A stretch of 64,000 nt of DNA from Patagioenas fasciata (GCF_037038585.1 NC_092520.1:13337001-13401000); one strand, 5' to 3'. Shown: positions 25,505-39,012, counted from the first letter of the stretch. Notes: generated from the sequence alone by a model not told the origin. Made by a program: numbers and translations.

Positions 25505-25603
25505 TCATAGATCAGAGGGAAAAAAGCAGGTTGGAAGGGACCCCAGGAGATCTTCTGTCCACACCTCCTGCCTGAAGCAGGGCTGGCTCCAGAGTTTGGA
25601 CTG
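25505..25603 (-). mobile_element. Short CR1 LINE 3' fragment, decayed
   Basis: The segment CATAGATCAGAGGG followed by AGGTTGGAAGGGACC, then ACCTCCTGCCTGAAGCAGGG, is the reverse of a CR1 3' UTR that has lost its terminal ATTCTATGATTCT by mutation. It is only about 100 bases and older than the other CR1 pieces here. Confidence 0.72.
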
Positions 25604-28600
25604 TACTGTGCTCACATGGCAACCACTGAGATGGTTTAGGTGGACTCCAGGGAAAAGATTACCAGTGTTTAGGAGGAACCCAGGGGCAGACAAAATATTT
25701 TGTTTTCTCTGGTTGGTGAGGAGACAGGCTTATGGGGAGGGAGCTAGGGCTGGGGACAGGTCTCTGTTTGTACTTCCTATATTAATCATTCAAGAGTTGC
25801 CTGTGGCACTAAAGCTTTAAGCATCCAAGTGATATCCAGGGCTGATATGGGCACCCCAGTATATGGATGTATATTCGTGTCTCTTCTCTGTGCATGGGAG
25901 GGAAATGTTAAAGCTGAGCATCTCCAAACGAGATTGAGCGGGGATTCAGACAAGTAGCTATTGCTGAGAAGTGGGTGTCTCCAAAATATCACCCTTCTCT
26001 CGGGTTCAAGTTTGTTGGTGAGACTGAGTCTCTTCATTTCCTACAGCCTGTGTGTGGGCATGGAGACACGGACCTTCCACAGCACAGGGTACAAAACATG
26101 CCCAGGAAGCAGGAGACACAAACTCTAGGCTGCCTGGAGACTTTGAACCCACAGCTCCCACGTCACATAGCACATCTGACTGCTGGGGAGAGGCAACCCA
26201 CGGTGCTGGGGTCAGACCGGGATTTAAAAAGAGGGAGCCCAAGACTGCAGACCAGCCACAAAATGGAGAGAGGTGGGATTTCTCAGGAGGGGAGAGTCCA
26301 GGAACTGCTTCTTGGCTCTAGAACATGGTAGCCCATATGTAGATAGTGGGAGTATTTTCAGGACGTTGCAGGAAATAAAGCCAAGTGAAACTTATCCTAC
26401 CTGTCAAAACCAGGTAGGTAAGTGGAAAAGATTTATGCAAGAGCTAATAGGAGAAGTATTGAGCGAGTGATGAAACATGCTGACAGATATAGTGAATTTA
26501 TCTGTAACATCTGTGATGAGAGCATCTCCATCCTAGGGCAAACTGTGTCTCCCTTGACATTATGTTCACTTTTAATGAGCTGTTACTGGTTTTTGTTGTT
26601 GTGTTGTTTGTTTTTTTTTTCCACAAAGACTAACAGATCAATAGGTTACCTACAGTAATGACTTGCATCTATCTATAACACTATCTCTAATATGTGTAAC
26701 ACATTCAACACACACATACATGTTTATAAGAGACATTAATCGTCAGATAAGACTCTATAGACTATCTGTGCACTGAGCCTCAATATAAAGCATGATGGCA
26801 AACTGTTTGAGCATAGCCTAACTTGGAATGCCATCATCAAATTAAGTCATGTTCACACTTCTCATGCGTTTCATCCATATTAGAGATCAGGTATTCAGGG
26901 CTTCAGTCCTCACAAGGCAAAAGAAATGTCTAATTTTTTTGAGGTTTTTAAAGATAATATAAAGAGTCACCTTGGCTTCTCTGCAGAGACCTGTATCCCA
27001 TTATTCCTGAGTCTGTTCTGAATTACTTTTCTTGTACTGTAGGGAGGATCTCACACAAAGAAACATAGGATTTTATAAAATGTCTATGCAGTGAAATATG
27101 GGAGCGTTTATTGATAATGTTGTTGCAGTCTTGATAGTTTAAGGACCTAGACAAGAGATGCTTTATAGGTAAAAGTAATATTTTTTTTATTAGATCGACT
27201 TCCCAGTCTTTACAATTAGTTCCACAGTTGGAAAAGTGGATAAGTTTGCAGGCGTGGGAGCCTTTCTTCAGGCTGTGTTTGCACTGCTCCTCTGGCCAGG
27301 ATCCCATGCTGGAGTGTGCTGCCGAGTGCCCGGTGCACACTGCAGCCATGTCTGAGGATGGTGCGGCACAGCATCGCTTTTCACCCATTCCTGCCCAGCA
27401 ACCTCACAGGGAACTCTCCTTGTGTTTTAAAAAAAGGATCTTGCAGAGTGTGCCCACCAAACTGCACCTTGACAGTGAGGGCAGGTGAGCTAGGGGCTGA
27501 GTGTCCCCCCTTACACAGCACCGTCCCACAGTGCCCAGTCGGAAGAGCAGAGCACAGACAAGGATGGTGACCAAATCTGCCGCAGTCCAGTAACGTGTGT
27601 CCCCAGCTGTGTGCTGCTGGTGGGAATACGATCGTGACTCCTGTTCCTGATGCTCCAGCAGCCCTTAGAGCATTGATGTCTCCTGGACTGAACCTGCACC
27701 AGCTCTACAGGCTCAGCACACACCGGCAGGACACAGCATTGTACAGTGCCCAAGAGGAGGGCTCTGCGCTAGTTTTATTCTGCAATGTGGCAGCAGTAAG
27801 TGACCCATCTGCAAATGTAAGTTACAACACAACTCCAGCATTTCACTTATGTTTATCAAAAGACGTGGTCTGCAGCAGACCTTGCAAATGCTGTTCCACC
27901 CCTGAGCTTGCCAATTTTTGGCAGCAGAGAGAGGTGACCATTTACGACCCTGGAGAGAATGGGCAAGTCAAAAATAAATGTCAAGTGTTGTTTGCAGCAC
28001 CACCACCATGCACATGGTGCAGTTTGAGTGGCCTCAGCCCAGACCGGGTGTTATTGCGGTAGGAAGCTGAGCACCCTCCTCAACATCTCATGCAGCAGCC
28101 CCAACCAGCATCTCCTGGCCGGGATGGAGGGCCTGTGCTGGACACATCTTGTCCCTTGTAGGCCACAGCTTCCACATAGCCCAGGTGGTGGTTGTTATTG
28201 TGGAGATCAAAGCCAAAAGGGCTCCAGAAGCACTTCCGATGGTTTACAGATAAGCCATTCTCAAAGAGAACTCAGTGAGACAATTGTCACTTGTATTATC
28301 CAAGCCAGAAGCTGACTTGGTTTGGAAACGTTTGTCAGTGGGTAACTTCCCACCACGGGCTACTGTCAGCTCATGTAACATTGAGTCTGATCATGCAGAG
28401 GTGCCTTGACAGGTCTGTGCAATGTTATTTTTCAACTCATTACTCAATGCTGCAGCTAAATCCATCAAACCAGAGGTGATTTTACTGCCTTTTGGATAAG
28501 CGAGTCAGTGTTTATTCGAAAGGCAGGCTTTTCAGTGCGGCTGCTATCAGCTTTTTCACTGAGTCAGACTCAAAAATAAAACATTTATTCTCAGCAAACT

Positions 28601-29777
28601 GAAAAGGCCAGAATCTGTATTTCCCCTGAGGACCCAGAGCTCAGCTCCAGGCAGCTGCAAGCAACTTCCAAGGCACATGTGTCCGTGTATGCGCGCCTGT
28701 GTGCCCACACACACAGAGCAAATTTTGCTTTCACCCTTCCAATGCATTTGATAAACAAAATGAGTATTTAGGAAACAATTCTTCAATACTTTCTGAAAAA
28801 TTTATCCAAGGTATACAAAGCAACCAGCAAGTCAAAATACCTACCTGTTTTCACCTCTCCATTATATTGAGTGTTAAGGGCTCTCTTTGCCAGGCTGTCA
28901 GAAGTAGCACTAATCATAATCTGCTGCCTCATGGTCTAAGCTGAGTGTAGGCTTTTGTTACACTTGTTTGTAAGAAAATCGCTTGAACAGTTGATAATTT
29001 GAAAAGAGGAAATAGGAATGAAAGGTATCCTATATTCCAGATGATCAGCTGTGGTTTAGATATAATACACAGAAAGCAAAACCCTCTCTGTGCAGAAGTC
29101 AATGATGAAGCCTTAGTAGGACTTCAGGTTTTATTCCAGTTGCTTAAATGAAGCATTAAATTATCTTAAGAAATTTTAAACTACCTCCTGCAAAAAGCTT
29201 GAAGGTAGACACTCAACATGTTTCTCAGGTCCCGCATTTCTATCTTAAACCCCTGAGTACCTTTTAGTTGTTAACTCCCAATGCTAAAAAATATAAGGAG
29301 AAAAAAAGACTCGACATGATATTGGGCTGAGCAGTGAAATGAAAAAAAACTTGGTTGTTGGGTCTTTGATAAACTGCTCTAAGGAGGAAACAAATGCCTG
29401 GTCTTTATGAAGCTCTGCTGTGATGAAGTGTTTGCAAGCCCTGTGCTGTTCCATGGCTTTCAATACCCTTTTCCATGAATCCACCACTTTCAGAGCGCTG
29501 AGGCTGGTGTCCTCTCTCTCCTGTCTCCAGATGGCTGCAGGAGAGACGTTTGCACCGGAGTCAGTTGTTTCAGCTTCCTTGAGAGATGACGCAGAATGAC
29601 GGGCACTTCGGAGGCACAGTGCATCTCACCCTAACGTTGACAGCTAAAGTGATGTGATAATATGACAGCAAGTAGTCAGAAGAACATAAGGCTGACAGTT
29701 TGAAATTAAACAGAAGGAAGGGAGGGACAGGATGTGGATGTTGGGGAAGGACTTGACTAAGCCTTGACAAGATTTTG
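25604..29777. other. Intergenic DNA, no gene recognised
   Basis: The longest frame (27595-28062, plus, 155 codons) and the minus frame at 27023-27388 (121 codons) have no recognisable domain or splice context. A short alternating-purine/pyrimidine patch (TGTATGCGCGCCTGTGTG then CACACACACA) is at about 28686-28718. No repeat family was identified. Confidence 0.5.
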
Positions 29778-30100
29778 GCCCTTCAGGGGCCTATAAGAAA
29801 GACAGGGACAGACTTTTTAGCAGGGACCATTGTGACAGGACAAGGGGTAATGATTTTAAGCTAAAAGAGGGGAGATTCAGGCTAGACATGAGGAAGAAAT
29901 GTTTTACACTGAGGGTGGTGAAACCCTGGCCCAGGTTGCCCAGAGAGGTGATGGATGCCCCATCCCTGGAGACATTCAAGGCCAGGCTGGACGGGGCTCT
30001 GAGCAACCTGATCTGGGTGAAGATGTTCCTGCTCATGGCAGTGGACTGGACTAGATGAGCTTTGAAGGTGTCTTCTAAGCCAAACTTCTCTAAGATTTTA
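29778..30100 (+). mobile_element. CR1 LINE 3' fragment (second subfamily)
   Basis: A plus-orientation CR1 end with ACAGGACAAGGGGTAATGAT, a GAGGAAGAAATG segment and GCCAGGCTGGACGGGGCTCT. The final ATTCTATGATTCT is decayed (CTTCTCTAAGATTTTA). It shares 75 consecutive identical bases (29952-30026) with the copy at 36852-36926, so both belong to one subfamily distinct from the 2652/22952/56792 set. Confidence 0.93.
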
Positions 30101-33100
30101 AGACGCACAAGGCACAAACCAGACCCCTTCCAACTCTGGTTCTCTACTCATGAAGAGAGCTGTATAAACCATCTTGCACACACTTAATGAATGCTCCTTC
30201 ATATAAACCAGCTGCAAATTTCTTGCCTGCGTTTGGATTCTATTTTGAGGGCTGCTTTAAAAGAAGCCTGTTTGTGGAAGAGGATGATTGGAAATGGTTT
30301 GACATTTCACCAGAGCCCAGCCCCAGCGCAGTTGGAAAGGACTGCCGCTTGATGGCTGTCTAATTGTTTTCAGGAGATGTAATGAGAAACAAGATGTCCG
30401 CAGTAAAAAAAAAAAAGAGAGAGAGAAAAGCAGAGGTGAAGGTGCTTGCCAGCTGGACTAGACAGAGGCAGCTGTTGGTTGCAAAATGGCTGCTTTGGGT
30501 CTGCAACCACTTCATCTTGCCAAACTTAGAGACAAATTGAAGAGCATGCAGGGAAAACAGTCTCATACTTCGCATAACGAACTAGAAAGTACTCTTGGGT
30601 TATGATCTTTAAAGTGTGTTTTCTGAAACTTTACAACCCAGGTATGCTACTTAAAGTAGAAAGCTAAAATTAAAACTTTCTCCACAATGATCCACAGTTG
30701 CTGATTTTGGGTTGCATTAGCTTCAACACTGAAGCTAAGTGGTGAGTTGACACAGATAAATCCATCACAGTCCATCAACAAGATTATTCTCAACCCAGAT
30801 AGGCCTGTTCTCAATCAGTCCCTTCAGTTTCCTGAGTGCAAGTCTGGACTCCCGGTTTTAAGATCTATTACAAACTGATATCCTGCCTCCTGCAAGTTTC
30901 TAGTTTAATAAAGCTCCAGATGATTCCAGCAGTTACAGCAATATTCCCAATTCTAACTTCAAGATAAATCCAAAAACCCCACTAAAAACCCGAACTGCAA
31001 TTTAATCTAAAAAAAAAAAAAATCTTTAAAGTCCAGTTCAAGCCCTAGTGTAGAATGTGTCAAAGCCCCAAATAATAACCTGTTTCCAAAATTAAAATAA
31101 CCGAAACAAACCAAAACAAAATCAAACAGGATCATTTCATTTTTTTCATACAATATTCACTGCTGGAGAAAATTTTTGTTAGCAAATCTGTGGTATCCTG
31201 AATTTATTTTCACCACTCAAGTCCATAGCTTTTTATTGCATTTGACATGCTGAGTCAAGACATCTCACTGTGCAACATAAAGCTTGCTCTGTCTTACTAG
31301 TTACCCAGCCCATAGGGAAAGCATTCAGTGTGATGGACACCATGTGGGCCAGAAATGTGTCAGATGAACAGAAACATCAGGAGGTGCATTCTTCTGCTCA
31401 GAATGAGTCTTAACAACAGCTGTTCACAGTTTCATGATAAACTTCTTCCAGTTTTGGGTGATTATAACACTCCTCCCCACGCACACACACTGTTGTTGTG
31501 TTATCTGTTGCTGTCTACTCAGAAGCTGAGAGTAGTGATCTTAAAACAGCTTGTCTTTAAAATATATCTTTGGGGGGAGCATGTATCAAATTTACATAAT
31601 GTGACCTAGTTATTGATTAAGAAAAAGTACATCTTCTTATCAGCAGATCAACCATGGGCAACCAAATCAAAATTTGACAGAAGTCAGAATGCCTTCACAT
31701 CAGGGTTATGAAAAGAAAACAATACCAGAAAGTGGATAATATCTTTTGATCTTGGAGAGAAAAAAAAAATAAAATGTGATATCTGCATTAGGGGTCTTGG
31801 ATGCTGTGTATTCCAGTAAGAAAGAATTATTTGCAATGAAGTCTTAGTGAAAGACAGTTCAGCCTCCACCATTATCAGCCCTTGGACTTGATTAACATGC
31901 TGAGATAAGGCGCTTTTGCTCCAGGGGCTGCTACCTTATTATACGCAAGCCAAAGAACACTTGTTGACTCCGTCAGTGTAGACTTTAGTAAGAAAAGTGC
32001 TATTCGTTTTTGTGACTCTCTACAATATTGTTAATTCTTCTGTCCTTGCATCAGTTCACTAATATACATGTGGATTTGAGATATGTGCACTGAATGTGAA
32101 AGCAACATTATTTTCACTTGAAGTACAGTAGTGGAGATACTTAAACAATAACAGGCTGCCATAAATAGAAAACATACTGAAAGAATCAGATCTAAAACTA
32201 ATATAAGGCAGAAAAGTGTATCTTAATATAAAGAGACTTTGTTTGTAATTTGTGTGGCTAAAAGGAGAATGCAGAGCACCATCTGTGTCCTCTTTGCTGA
32301 TTTTGTTTTACAAATGCACTCCAGCAGCTCACACCACAAAAGTGCCTTATGGAATAAGAACTGGTACAGATTGAATAAAAATAAACAAACACCTCTGTAT
32401 GATTGCAAAGTATAAGGAAGGTAAATGGGCAAGTTATTCCCTATAATTATCCCCAAAGCTTTGTGTCATTTCAACAATGTTATTTGTTGTTGATGTACAA
32501 TATTGTGTTATTTACACAATCAAAAAAATCATCTTATGACATCAGATATATTTCACAAAGGACAGTAAAGGCTGATTTGGATCTTACTGACATTGCTTCG
32601 GAGCAGCAGCACCTCCATTTAAATGTGTGGAGCCACGTGGCAGGGTTCAGGAGTTATCCCCAGGCTGCTGGCATAGGACCACCCTGCTCGGAAAGATCAG
32701 GGAATGTGGTGGTAGGGACCCAAGCTGCTCCACACTAGTTGGCATCAGACTGTGCTTAATATATTAATAAAGACCTACTCCTACAAAATCCTAGTGGCAT
32801 AGATGGGGGGTTCATCTAGTCCAGCTTCCTGACCTTGAGAGTGCTCAGCAGCAGTCACTGCCTCAGCCACAACCTCCCCACACCCAGCACTCAAACCAGG
32901 CATGGCCTTGGCAAGAAGGGCTCGGGATCATCCTGCTTCCCCAGATGGGCAAGCATCACAAAACAAGCAAGGAGAGAGCTTCAGGTGAGGATGCATTGCT
33001 GGAAACTAGACAACCTCTCATGGCCTGTTGTTGGTGCTGAGCAGCCCCCACAGAGCCACCCACGTAGGCAGCCAGTGGCAGATCCAGCAGGGGCTTTGAT

Positions 33101-33631
33101 TCCCTCTTGGGGTTGCCTGGGTTGATCCCACTGCTTCATGCTGATGGTTTGGCACATGAGCACAGGATAGGCAGAAAGAGAAAATTCAGATTAAATGGGA
33201 TGATGGCAGAGTTAAGCTGCCCAGCCCTGTTATCCAACCACCTAAGCCTAATCAGACACATCTACTTCACAATCAAACAAAAGGTGATTCCCATGTCTGA
33301 CAACAGCCTTCAATTCAGTGCTGTGATGTTGTATGGTTCAAGAAAAACTTAAACATGGAGCCTCACACTGTCCTTGATCCTGTCCTTTTCTTCTTGTATC
33401 AAATACAATCTCCATTACAGTCAGTCTTAATTATCTTCCAAACCTGGAACAGCTACCTGCTTGCCTCTGCTTCTTCCTCATGGATCTCATAAGGGCAGGT
33501 AGCAAACTTACTTGTTTTGCCTCTTTGTCTCAAACCTTCACCCTAACCCAGTACAGAGCACCAGATCTCCACCACAACTGCCAGAAGCAGTTTTTGTTTA
33601 CCAGCACAAGCTCCGTTTTAGCCCTTTGAAT
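30101..33631. other. Intergenic DNA, no gene recognised
   Basis: AT-rich unique sequence with an A run at about 31008-31021. The segment near 32800-32840 (TTCATCTAGTCCAGCTTCCTG) hints at an inverted CR1 end but is too short to call. No coding exon or RNA was recognised. Confidence 0.5.
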
Positions 33632-33866
33632 TACAGAATCATAGAATGATTTGGTTGGAAGAGACCCTCAAGATCATTGAGGTCAGCCATTGACCTAACA
33701 CTGGCACCAAACCATGTCCCTAAGAACCTCCTCTACATGTCTTTTAAATAAACACCTCCAGGGATGGTGATTCAACCACTTCCCTGGGCAGCCTGTTCCA
33801 GTGCCCCTTCTGTGATTAGATTTTTCCTGATGAAACTCGTGAAACTGAGACTTGGGGAACCTCTCT
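33632..33866 (-). mobile_element. CR1 LINE 3' fragment
   Basis: It opens with ACAGAATCATAGAATGATTT and GGTTGGAAGAGACC, then has ACACCTCCAGGGATGGTGA and GGGCAGCCTGTTCCAGTG, the reverse of a CR1 3' UTR plus the last codons of its polymerase frame. It breaks off near 33866. The TTGACCTAACACTGGCACC segment marks a subfamily different from the other copies here. Confidence 0.92.
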
Positions 33867-36437
33867 ATAATGGTGGATTTCCACCCTTCCTCTCCCAAAC
33901 CCCAGCCCTTCTCCTGCCTCAGCCACAATACCACCACATCTCATCAGGACCCTGCAGCCAACATGGACCCCAAAAAACCCACCCCTTCAGCTCTACTAGA
34001 GCCATGCCTTCACCCTTCATTGCTGACATGCTCCAGAAATGCTCCAGAAAAAAACATCTCCAGACATCCTAGTCCAGCAACTCATCGGCCCTTCCAGCTG
34101 CAGCCACCAGCCACAGACCCAGCCCAGCACGAAGCCCGAGCCAGCGGCTCTGCCATGGCTCTGTGCGGTGACCTGGGCTGTGTGACGGACGGGTATCACC
34201 ATCTGCACAGAGACATCTCCTGCTTCCTGCAGCGTGGGGAAGCTGAGCGCCGTGTCTGCCCGAGTGTGCAAGCTTTGCAAGCACAGGAGGGAGATTTGAA
34301 CACCGTGATCCCCTTTATTGACTTCTCTTTATGCTTAAGACACGTTAGTAATGTGCTTAAATAAAAGTCAAAGAACTTCTCGCTCCCTACTCCCCACTAT
34401 CAACAAATAGCTCATGGCGTTGAAGTTAAACGAAAGCTTTGCATTTGCTTTCTCTATTATTGCAGTAAATCATGCTGTCACGTTGCCATGGAAACAGCAG
34501 TTATCACAAACATCACTATATCATGGCATCGGACCAGATTCAGCAGCCAGGTCTTCTGTTTTCAACCTGGGGCCAGTCCTCCTTTCCCTCACCCAGCCCC
34601 ATGTTTCCAACTCCTCTGCAACACGCTGCAGTTTTTCGATTAAAAAATTAAAATTAAAGTTTTATTCTTGTGAGTGGTAGATTTAGGAAAGAGAATTAAT
34701 TGTAAAAAACACACTTTTATTAGCTCTGAAATACCCAGGCACAGCTGCACAGCTTACTGTGGAAAGTCAAAACTTCGGTGATATAAACTGTTAAGTTTAG
34801 TCACATGCGAAAAAGACATTAAAGAGCAAACAAATTAATCATGGGTTGGTTTGAAATATTCTGTAAACAGTTCTGCCAGAAAGAATAGTTTTTTATTGCT
34901 CAAATATTCATGAACATAAAGATACAGATGGGTAGTGTGTGTGATATTTAAGAGTCATGCTATGCTAATTCATATTCACCAAGGATTTTGCTCGGAGTTT
35001 TCTATAGCAGAATTGGAAAGCATTAGAATCTTTCTCTCCAACCCTCCAGTCCTCCCTTAGACAACTGTTCCATTAATTTCATTGAAAACCTGACGTAACA
35101 TCAGTAATGCCCAGACAAAGGGCATGGGGGCAGCAGTTTAACTAAAATGAGCAGACTGCTCTTCTCTAGTGTAATGATGAATATCTGATGAGATGAGCTT
35201 TGTAGCCACATCAGGATGTGTTTCATGCTATAAGTAGAAAAGATAATTTTATCTTTTTTTATTTTTTTTCCCCCCACGGGGCAGTAACACAAGTTTTCAA
35301 AGACACTGCATTTTTTTTTTTATTAAAATGCCTGTCTTTTATTTCATTTATTCTGCTTTTGCTAGTCACATGGTTAAAGTTAGGAAAACAAACAGCAGAT
35401 ACTTTCCAGTGAGGAGTGTTTACTTTAGGTCTGGCTTATCTGTGCAAAGAATAATCTATGAACTCTCTCTGGCCTTTTGGATAAGCAAACATAAACTTCA
35501 TTTCCCTTTATTGTCCACTCCATGTAATAACTAGCCTTTGCAAAGGTCTTCACAGAGGTTATTCAATCCAGGATGGCTCCTAGGGATTTCCTTTAATTAC
35601 CAAAGGGATCACTGCATGAATTATTGAGTAGTAATATTGGAGCTGTGATTGTCTAAGGATAAAGCAGGAAAGTTTGTGGGGAGAGGTATCAGCTTGTATC
35701 AGACTAATCGATATAGCTGGAAACAGAGAAGCCTTCAAGAACGAGTCCTTTCTCACATCTCTGAAGGCAAACTGATATGTTCCATAAGCTCATGTGTGCA
35801 ACCACACAGCCACACCTCTTTCTTGTGAGCATTTGTACAAACCCTCTGTGAGCTAACTCACCTCAGTGAACTAGTAAAGGACTAATCCAGCAAACACCAG
35901 TGGATGTTTTAGTGTGGGTCAACAAGATGATTCAACCTCTTGCAGGGTCACACTCAGTGCCACAGATACCAGGAGCAAGGGAGAAGATGAAAAGGAGAGG
36001 CAGGCTGCCCTTTTTGGCTACCACAAGATGTATTATTGTTGCTGTTGTTGTATCTCATGGTGGACAGGCTCTGGTTTGGAGATTTCAAAGGGTTTCTTTA
36101 ATTCTGCTCATGTGAAATGCTCCAAAAACCAGCCATCAGCCTAATCATCATAAGGTTACACTTAAACTTTCAACAGCAATCAAGAGGTGGACAATGCTGT
36201 TAATGAGCACTTTCATTAGAGGGCTTTGCAACACTTCCCCTGACCCCTTGTTCTTTTTGACAGGTAGCTGCTGAGACTGCAACTTTCTCAAGGTCCTCAA
36301 GTAGCTGCTGGCACCATTAGGTTAAGATTCCTTTTCTTCACCAAGTATTGAATCATTGGAAATGTATGGAGTTTATTAATCAGGTGTGTGTTAATGAAGG
36401 CTAAGGTATAGTTCTTAAATTGCTTAAGTGCAGTGCC
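33867..36437. other. Intergenic DNA, no gene; possible regulatory DNA
   Basis: The 170-codon plus frame at 33852-34364 starts inside the CR1 fragment and has no recognisable domain. Around 34,440-35,000 there are motif-like sites (an RFX X-box at 34482-34495; an octamer-like ATGCTAAT at 34962-34969). No repeat family was recognised. Confidence 0.5.
34482..34495. promoter_or_regulatory. RFX X-box-like site
   Basis: GTTGCCATGGAAAC is a near-perfect imperfect palindrome matching the X-box bound by RFX-family factors (two GTTGCC-type half-sites facing each other). It is a sequence match only. There is no promoter or gene close by, so if it works it would be as a distal element. Confidence 0.4.
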
Positions 36438-36696
36438 ATTGAGGGAGGTGATTTTGCCTCTCTGCTCCGCTCTGGTGAGACCCCACCTGGAGTCCTGTGT
36501 CCAGCTCTGGAGCCCTCAGTGCAGGAAAGACATGGACCTGTTGGAGAGGGGCCAGAGGAGCCACAGAAATGGTCAGAGGCTGGAACAGCTCTGCTGGGAG
36601 GACAGGCTGAGAGAGCTGGGGTTGTTCAGCCTGGAGAAGGGAAGGCTCCGGGGAGACCTTATTGTAGCCTTTCAGTGCTTAAAAAGGGGCTTATGA
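36433..36696 (+). pseudogene. CR1 ORF2 (reverse transcriptase) C-terminal remnant
   Basis: An open stretch of 87 codons reads [17 protein letters not shown], then [17 protein letters not shown]. These are the conserved C-terminal phrases of CR1 ORF2, downstream of the polymerase palm and fingers. The frame is interrupted at 36694, inside the part that should continue for about 80 more residues. No catalytic motif is included. It is a fragment of a mobile-element gene, not a host gene. Confidence 0.88.
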
Positions 36697-37000
36697 AAAA
36701 GATGGAGACAGACTTTTTAGCAGAACCTGTTACAATAGGACAAGGGGTAATAGTTTTAAACTAAAGGAGGGGAAATTCAGGCCAAACATAAGGAAGAAAT
36801 TTTTTCCACTTAGGGTGGTGAAATGCTGTCCCATGTTGCCCAGAGAGGTGGTGGATGCCCCATCCCTGGAGACATTCAAGGCCAGGCTGGACGGGGCTCT
36901 GAGCAACCTGATCTGGGTGAAGATGTCCCTGCTCATGGCAGGGGGTTGGACCAGATGAGCTTTGAAGGTCTCTTCCAACCCAACTGTTATGTGATTCTAT
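36438..37000 (+). mobile_element. CR1 LINE 3' portion with polymerase tail
   Basis: The longest young CR1 piece, in plus orientation. It runs from GAGGGAGGTGATTTTGCC through the C-terminal reverse-transcriptase coding region and 3' UTR to TTATGTGATTCTATG. It shares 75 identical bases with 29952-30026. It is 5'-truncated, as most CR1 copies are, and therefore inert. Confidence 0.95.
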
Positions 37001-38961
37001 GCCCTTAGAAAGAGAATATGAAATAGCCTAAGAAACATACGCTTTAAGGACCTCTTTCCTAGCACTCTGAGATTTGATCTAGTCTCACACAGATTAATTC
37101 AAAGCCTGCTGAGGAATATTGTCCCACTATAGAGAATACAGGATTTAAAAGATAAGACAAAGCTACCAATTCGGAGCTGCAGGCTAACACATGGCAAAGG
37201 GCTTTATCTATAGAGATTGTCATATAAATTTTCATTGGAGTAATTAGATCATTCCTTTTAAGGAGATATCCAATTCTGACGCAAAGATACAAGGATGAAG
37301 ACTCTGCCACACTTCTTCATGTTGTTAGTGACCCCAACTGCAAAAAATGCAGTATATTGTTTGCTTAAATTTGTGTAGACTGGTAATGTATGTTTTGACA
37401 AAGCCACTTAATAACCATATGCTTTTGAGAAGAAATATATTTGAAGGGAAGATAAAATGATGAACTGAGAGACTGAGAGTCCATGCGTAGTTCTAAAGGC
37501 TTCTGGATTTTTTCATTCCGTAAAATCCCACCATATTTTACGATCTCCCAAATGAACACAATATGTGCATAGGCTGACGGGACTGAAGTTGCTGACTGGG
37601 TTATGAACATGAAATGTTTCACCCTTATCTCATTTTACGGCTGCTTTCACCTGCAGCAAACTTCATGGCGGTACCTTTGAAATCTATTCTCTTCTACTGA
37701 CTCACTTGGAAATTATGGGTTTTCATGCCTAAGTCCTTTGTTATGAAATAGAGAAAAATAAAGATGCGTCACTATTCCCTCACTCAAATAGATTTACACA
37801 GTCACTATCAGCAGTCAGGATTGTTTTCCAGTAAAGTCATGACTCCAGGGCTTTACTTTAATCTTTCTCCTTCAGAAATCTTCCAGAGAAATCTCTTCCC
37901 TAGGAAATCTTTTAGTTGTTGTTGTTCACTCAGGTTTTCCATGTGAGCACTGTACTGCAGAAATTGTGCAAGGCATGCAAGGCTGCTGTACTCCTGGGCA
38001 AGCAGAAGCTACCAAGGAGTTCCGGAATAAATGGCAGCAGCCTGAGTTTCTCTCATAGGCTGAGAAAGGACAAGCCACAGAGCCGGATACTGAGCTCAGC
38101 CCTGTGTGACAGCTCTTGCATCACTGTAATCACACTCAGACCCGACAGACCCATCCATCACGTAAGCTGCGTGCTCCCACGCTGCCAGCTGTAGGACCTC
38201 TAACAAACCTCAGTCCCAGCGGAAGATCAAAAGCTGCCACTGTAACGGCCATAGGGAGGCAGCACAAGAAATGAACGGCATGATCAATATGTTCTGTCCC
38301 TCCAAAAGCAGGGGTTTGTTACACAAAAATCAGGCCAACCCTACAAAGTGAACCGTGTCCCATACGATAGGGGAAGGCAACTCTTCACCTCCCAGTAATT
38401 GCCAAGCTGAGGCAAGAAGAAATACTAGATCCCAAATCATAATAGTGGGGAATTAGCTAAATAAGCAGAACCAGGTATCTGAGCTACAGCAAAATACCTG
38501 CACTGAAACACTGCACCAACCTCCAGGGGAGGAAAACTCTCCTCCCTACCATTCCTGCAGTCAAATTTTGTAACAGCAGAGTGAAAATACTCTCCTTGAT
38601 CCTGCAAATGATAAAGCAGAGAGTGTATATTATTTTTTTGGATTTGAGAACACACTGCTGATCAAATCAAAGGATCAACAAAGAACAGACATGTCTGTGA
38701 AGACGAGACTTTAAGTATGTTCTTCACTTCGTGTTAATTGGCACTTAAAGTCAATAAAGTTTTTCTCAGGGATTGAGCGATTGGGCCAGGCAAGTCAGAT
38801 TTCTATCATCTTCAGTAGGCTTCTTTCACCTCTTGACATTATCCTTCCTGCCACCATATAGCTATGCTCATGAGCAAAGATGTTTTTTTCTCCCAAGACA
38901 CTTTTTCTTTGGAAGAAAGCTGATGTGTTTCTCATAAGGGTTCCACCTTGGGGAACCACAG
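37001..38961. other. Intergenic DNA, no gene recognised
   Basis: Unique sequence with short chance frames only. No repeat or RNA was recognised. Confidence 0.55.
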
Positions 38962-39012
38962 CAGAATCATAGAATGGTTTGGGTCACAATCCTTCTGATG
39001 CAGCCCGACCTT
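38962..39012 (-). mobile_element. Tiny CR1 3' end fragment
   Basis: CAGAATCATAGAATGGTTTG is the reverse of a CR1 terminus. Homology fades after about 25-50 bases, making this a very short insertion or the surviving end of a larger decayed one. Confidence 0.7.

Noticed and set aside
27595..28062. 155-codon plus-strand open frame
   Set aside because: No domain, no splice context, and its translation lacks conserved-looking blocks; expected occasionally by chance in 64 kb.
28835..28935. Minus-strand segment ending in AAAACAG|GTAGGT as a possible upstream exon of the BRICHOS-like gene
   Set aside because: One frame is open for about 23 codons but shows no BRICHOS or signal-peptide features and has no convincing acceptor.
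33852..34364. 170-codon plus-strand open frame, the longest in the window
   Set aside because: It starts within a CR1 fragment, overlaps equally open frames in other phases and strands, and shows no domain or exon boundaries.
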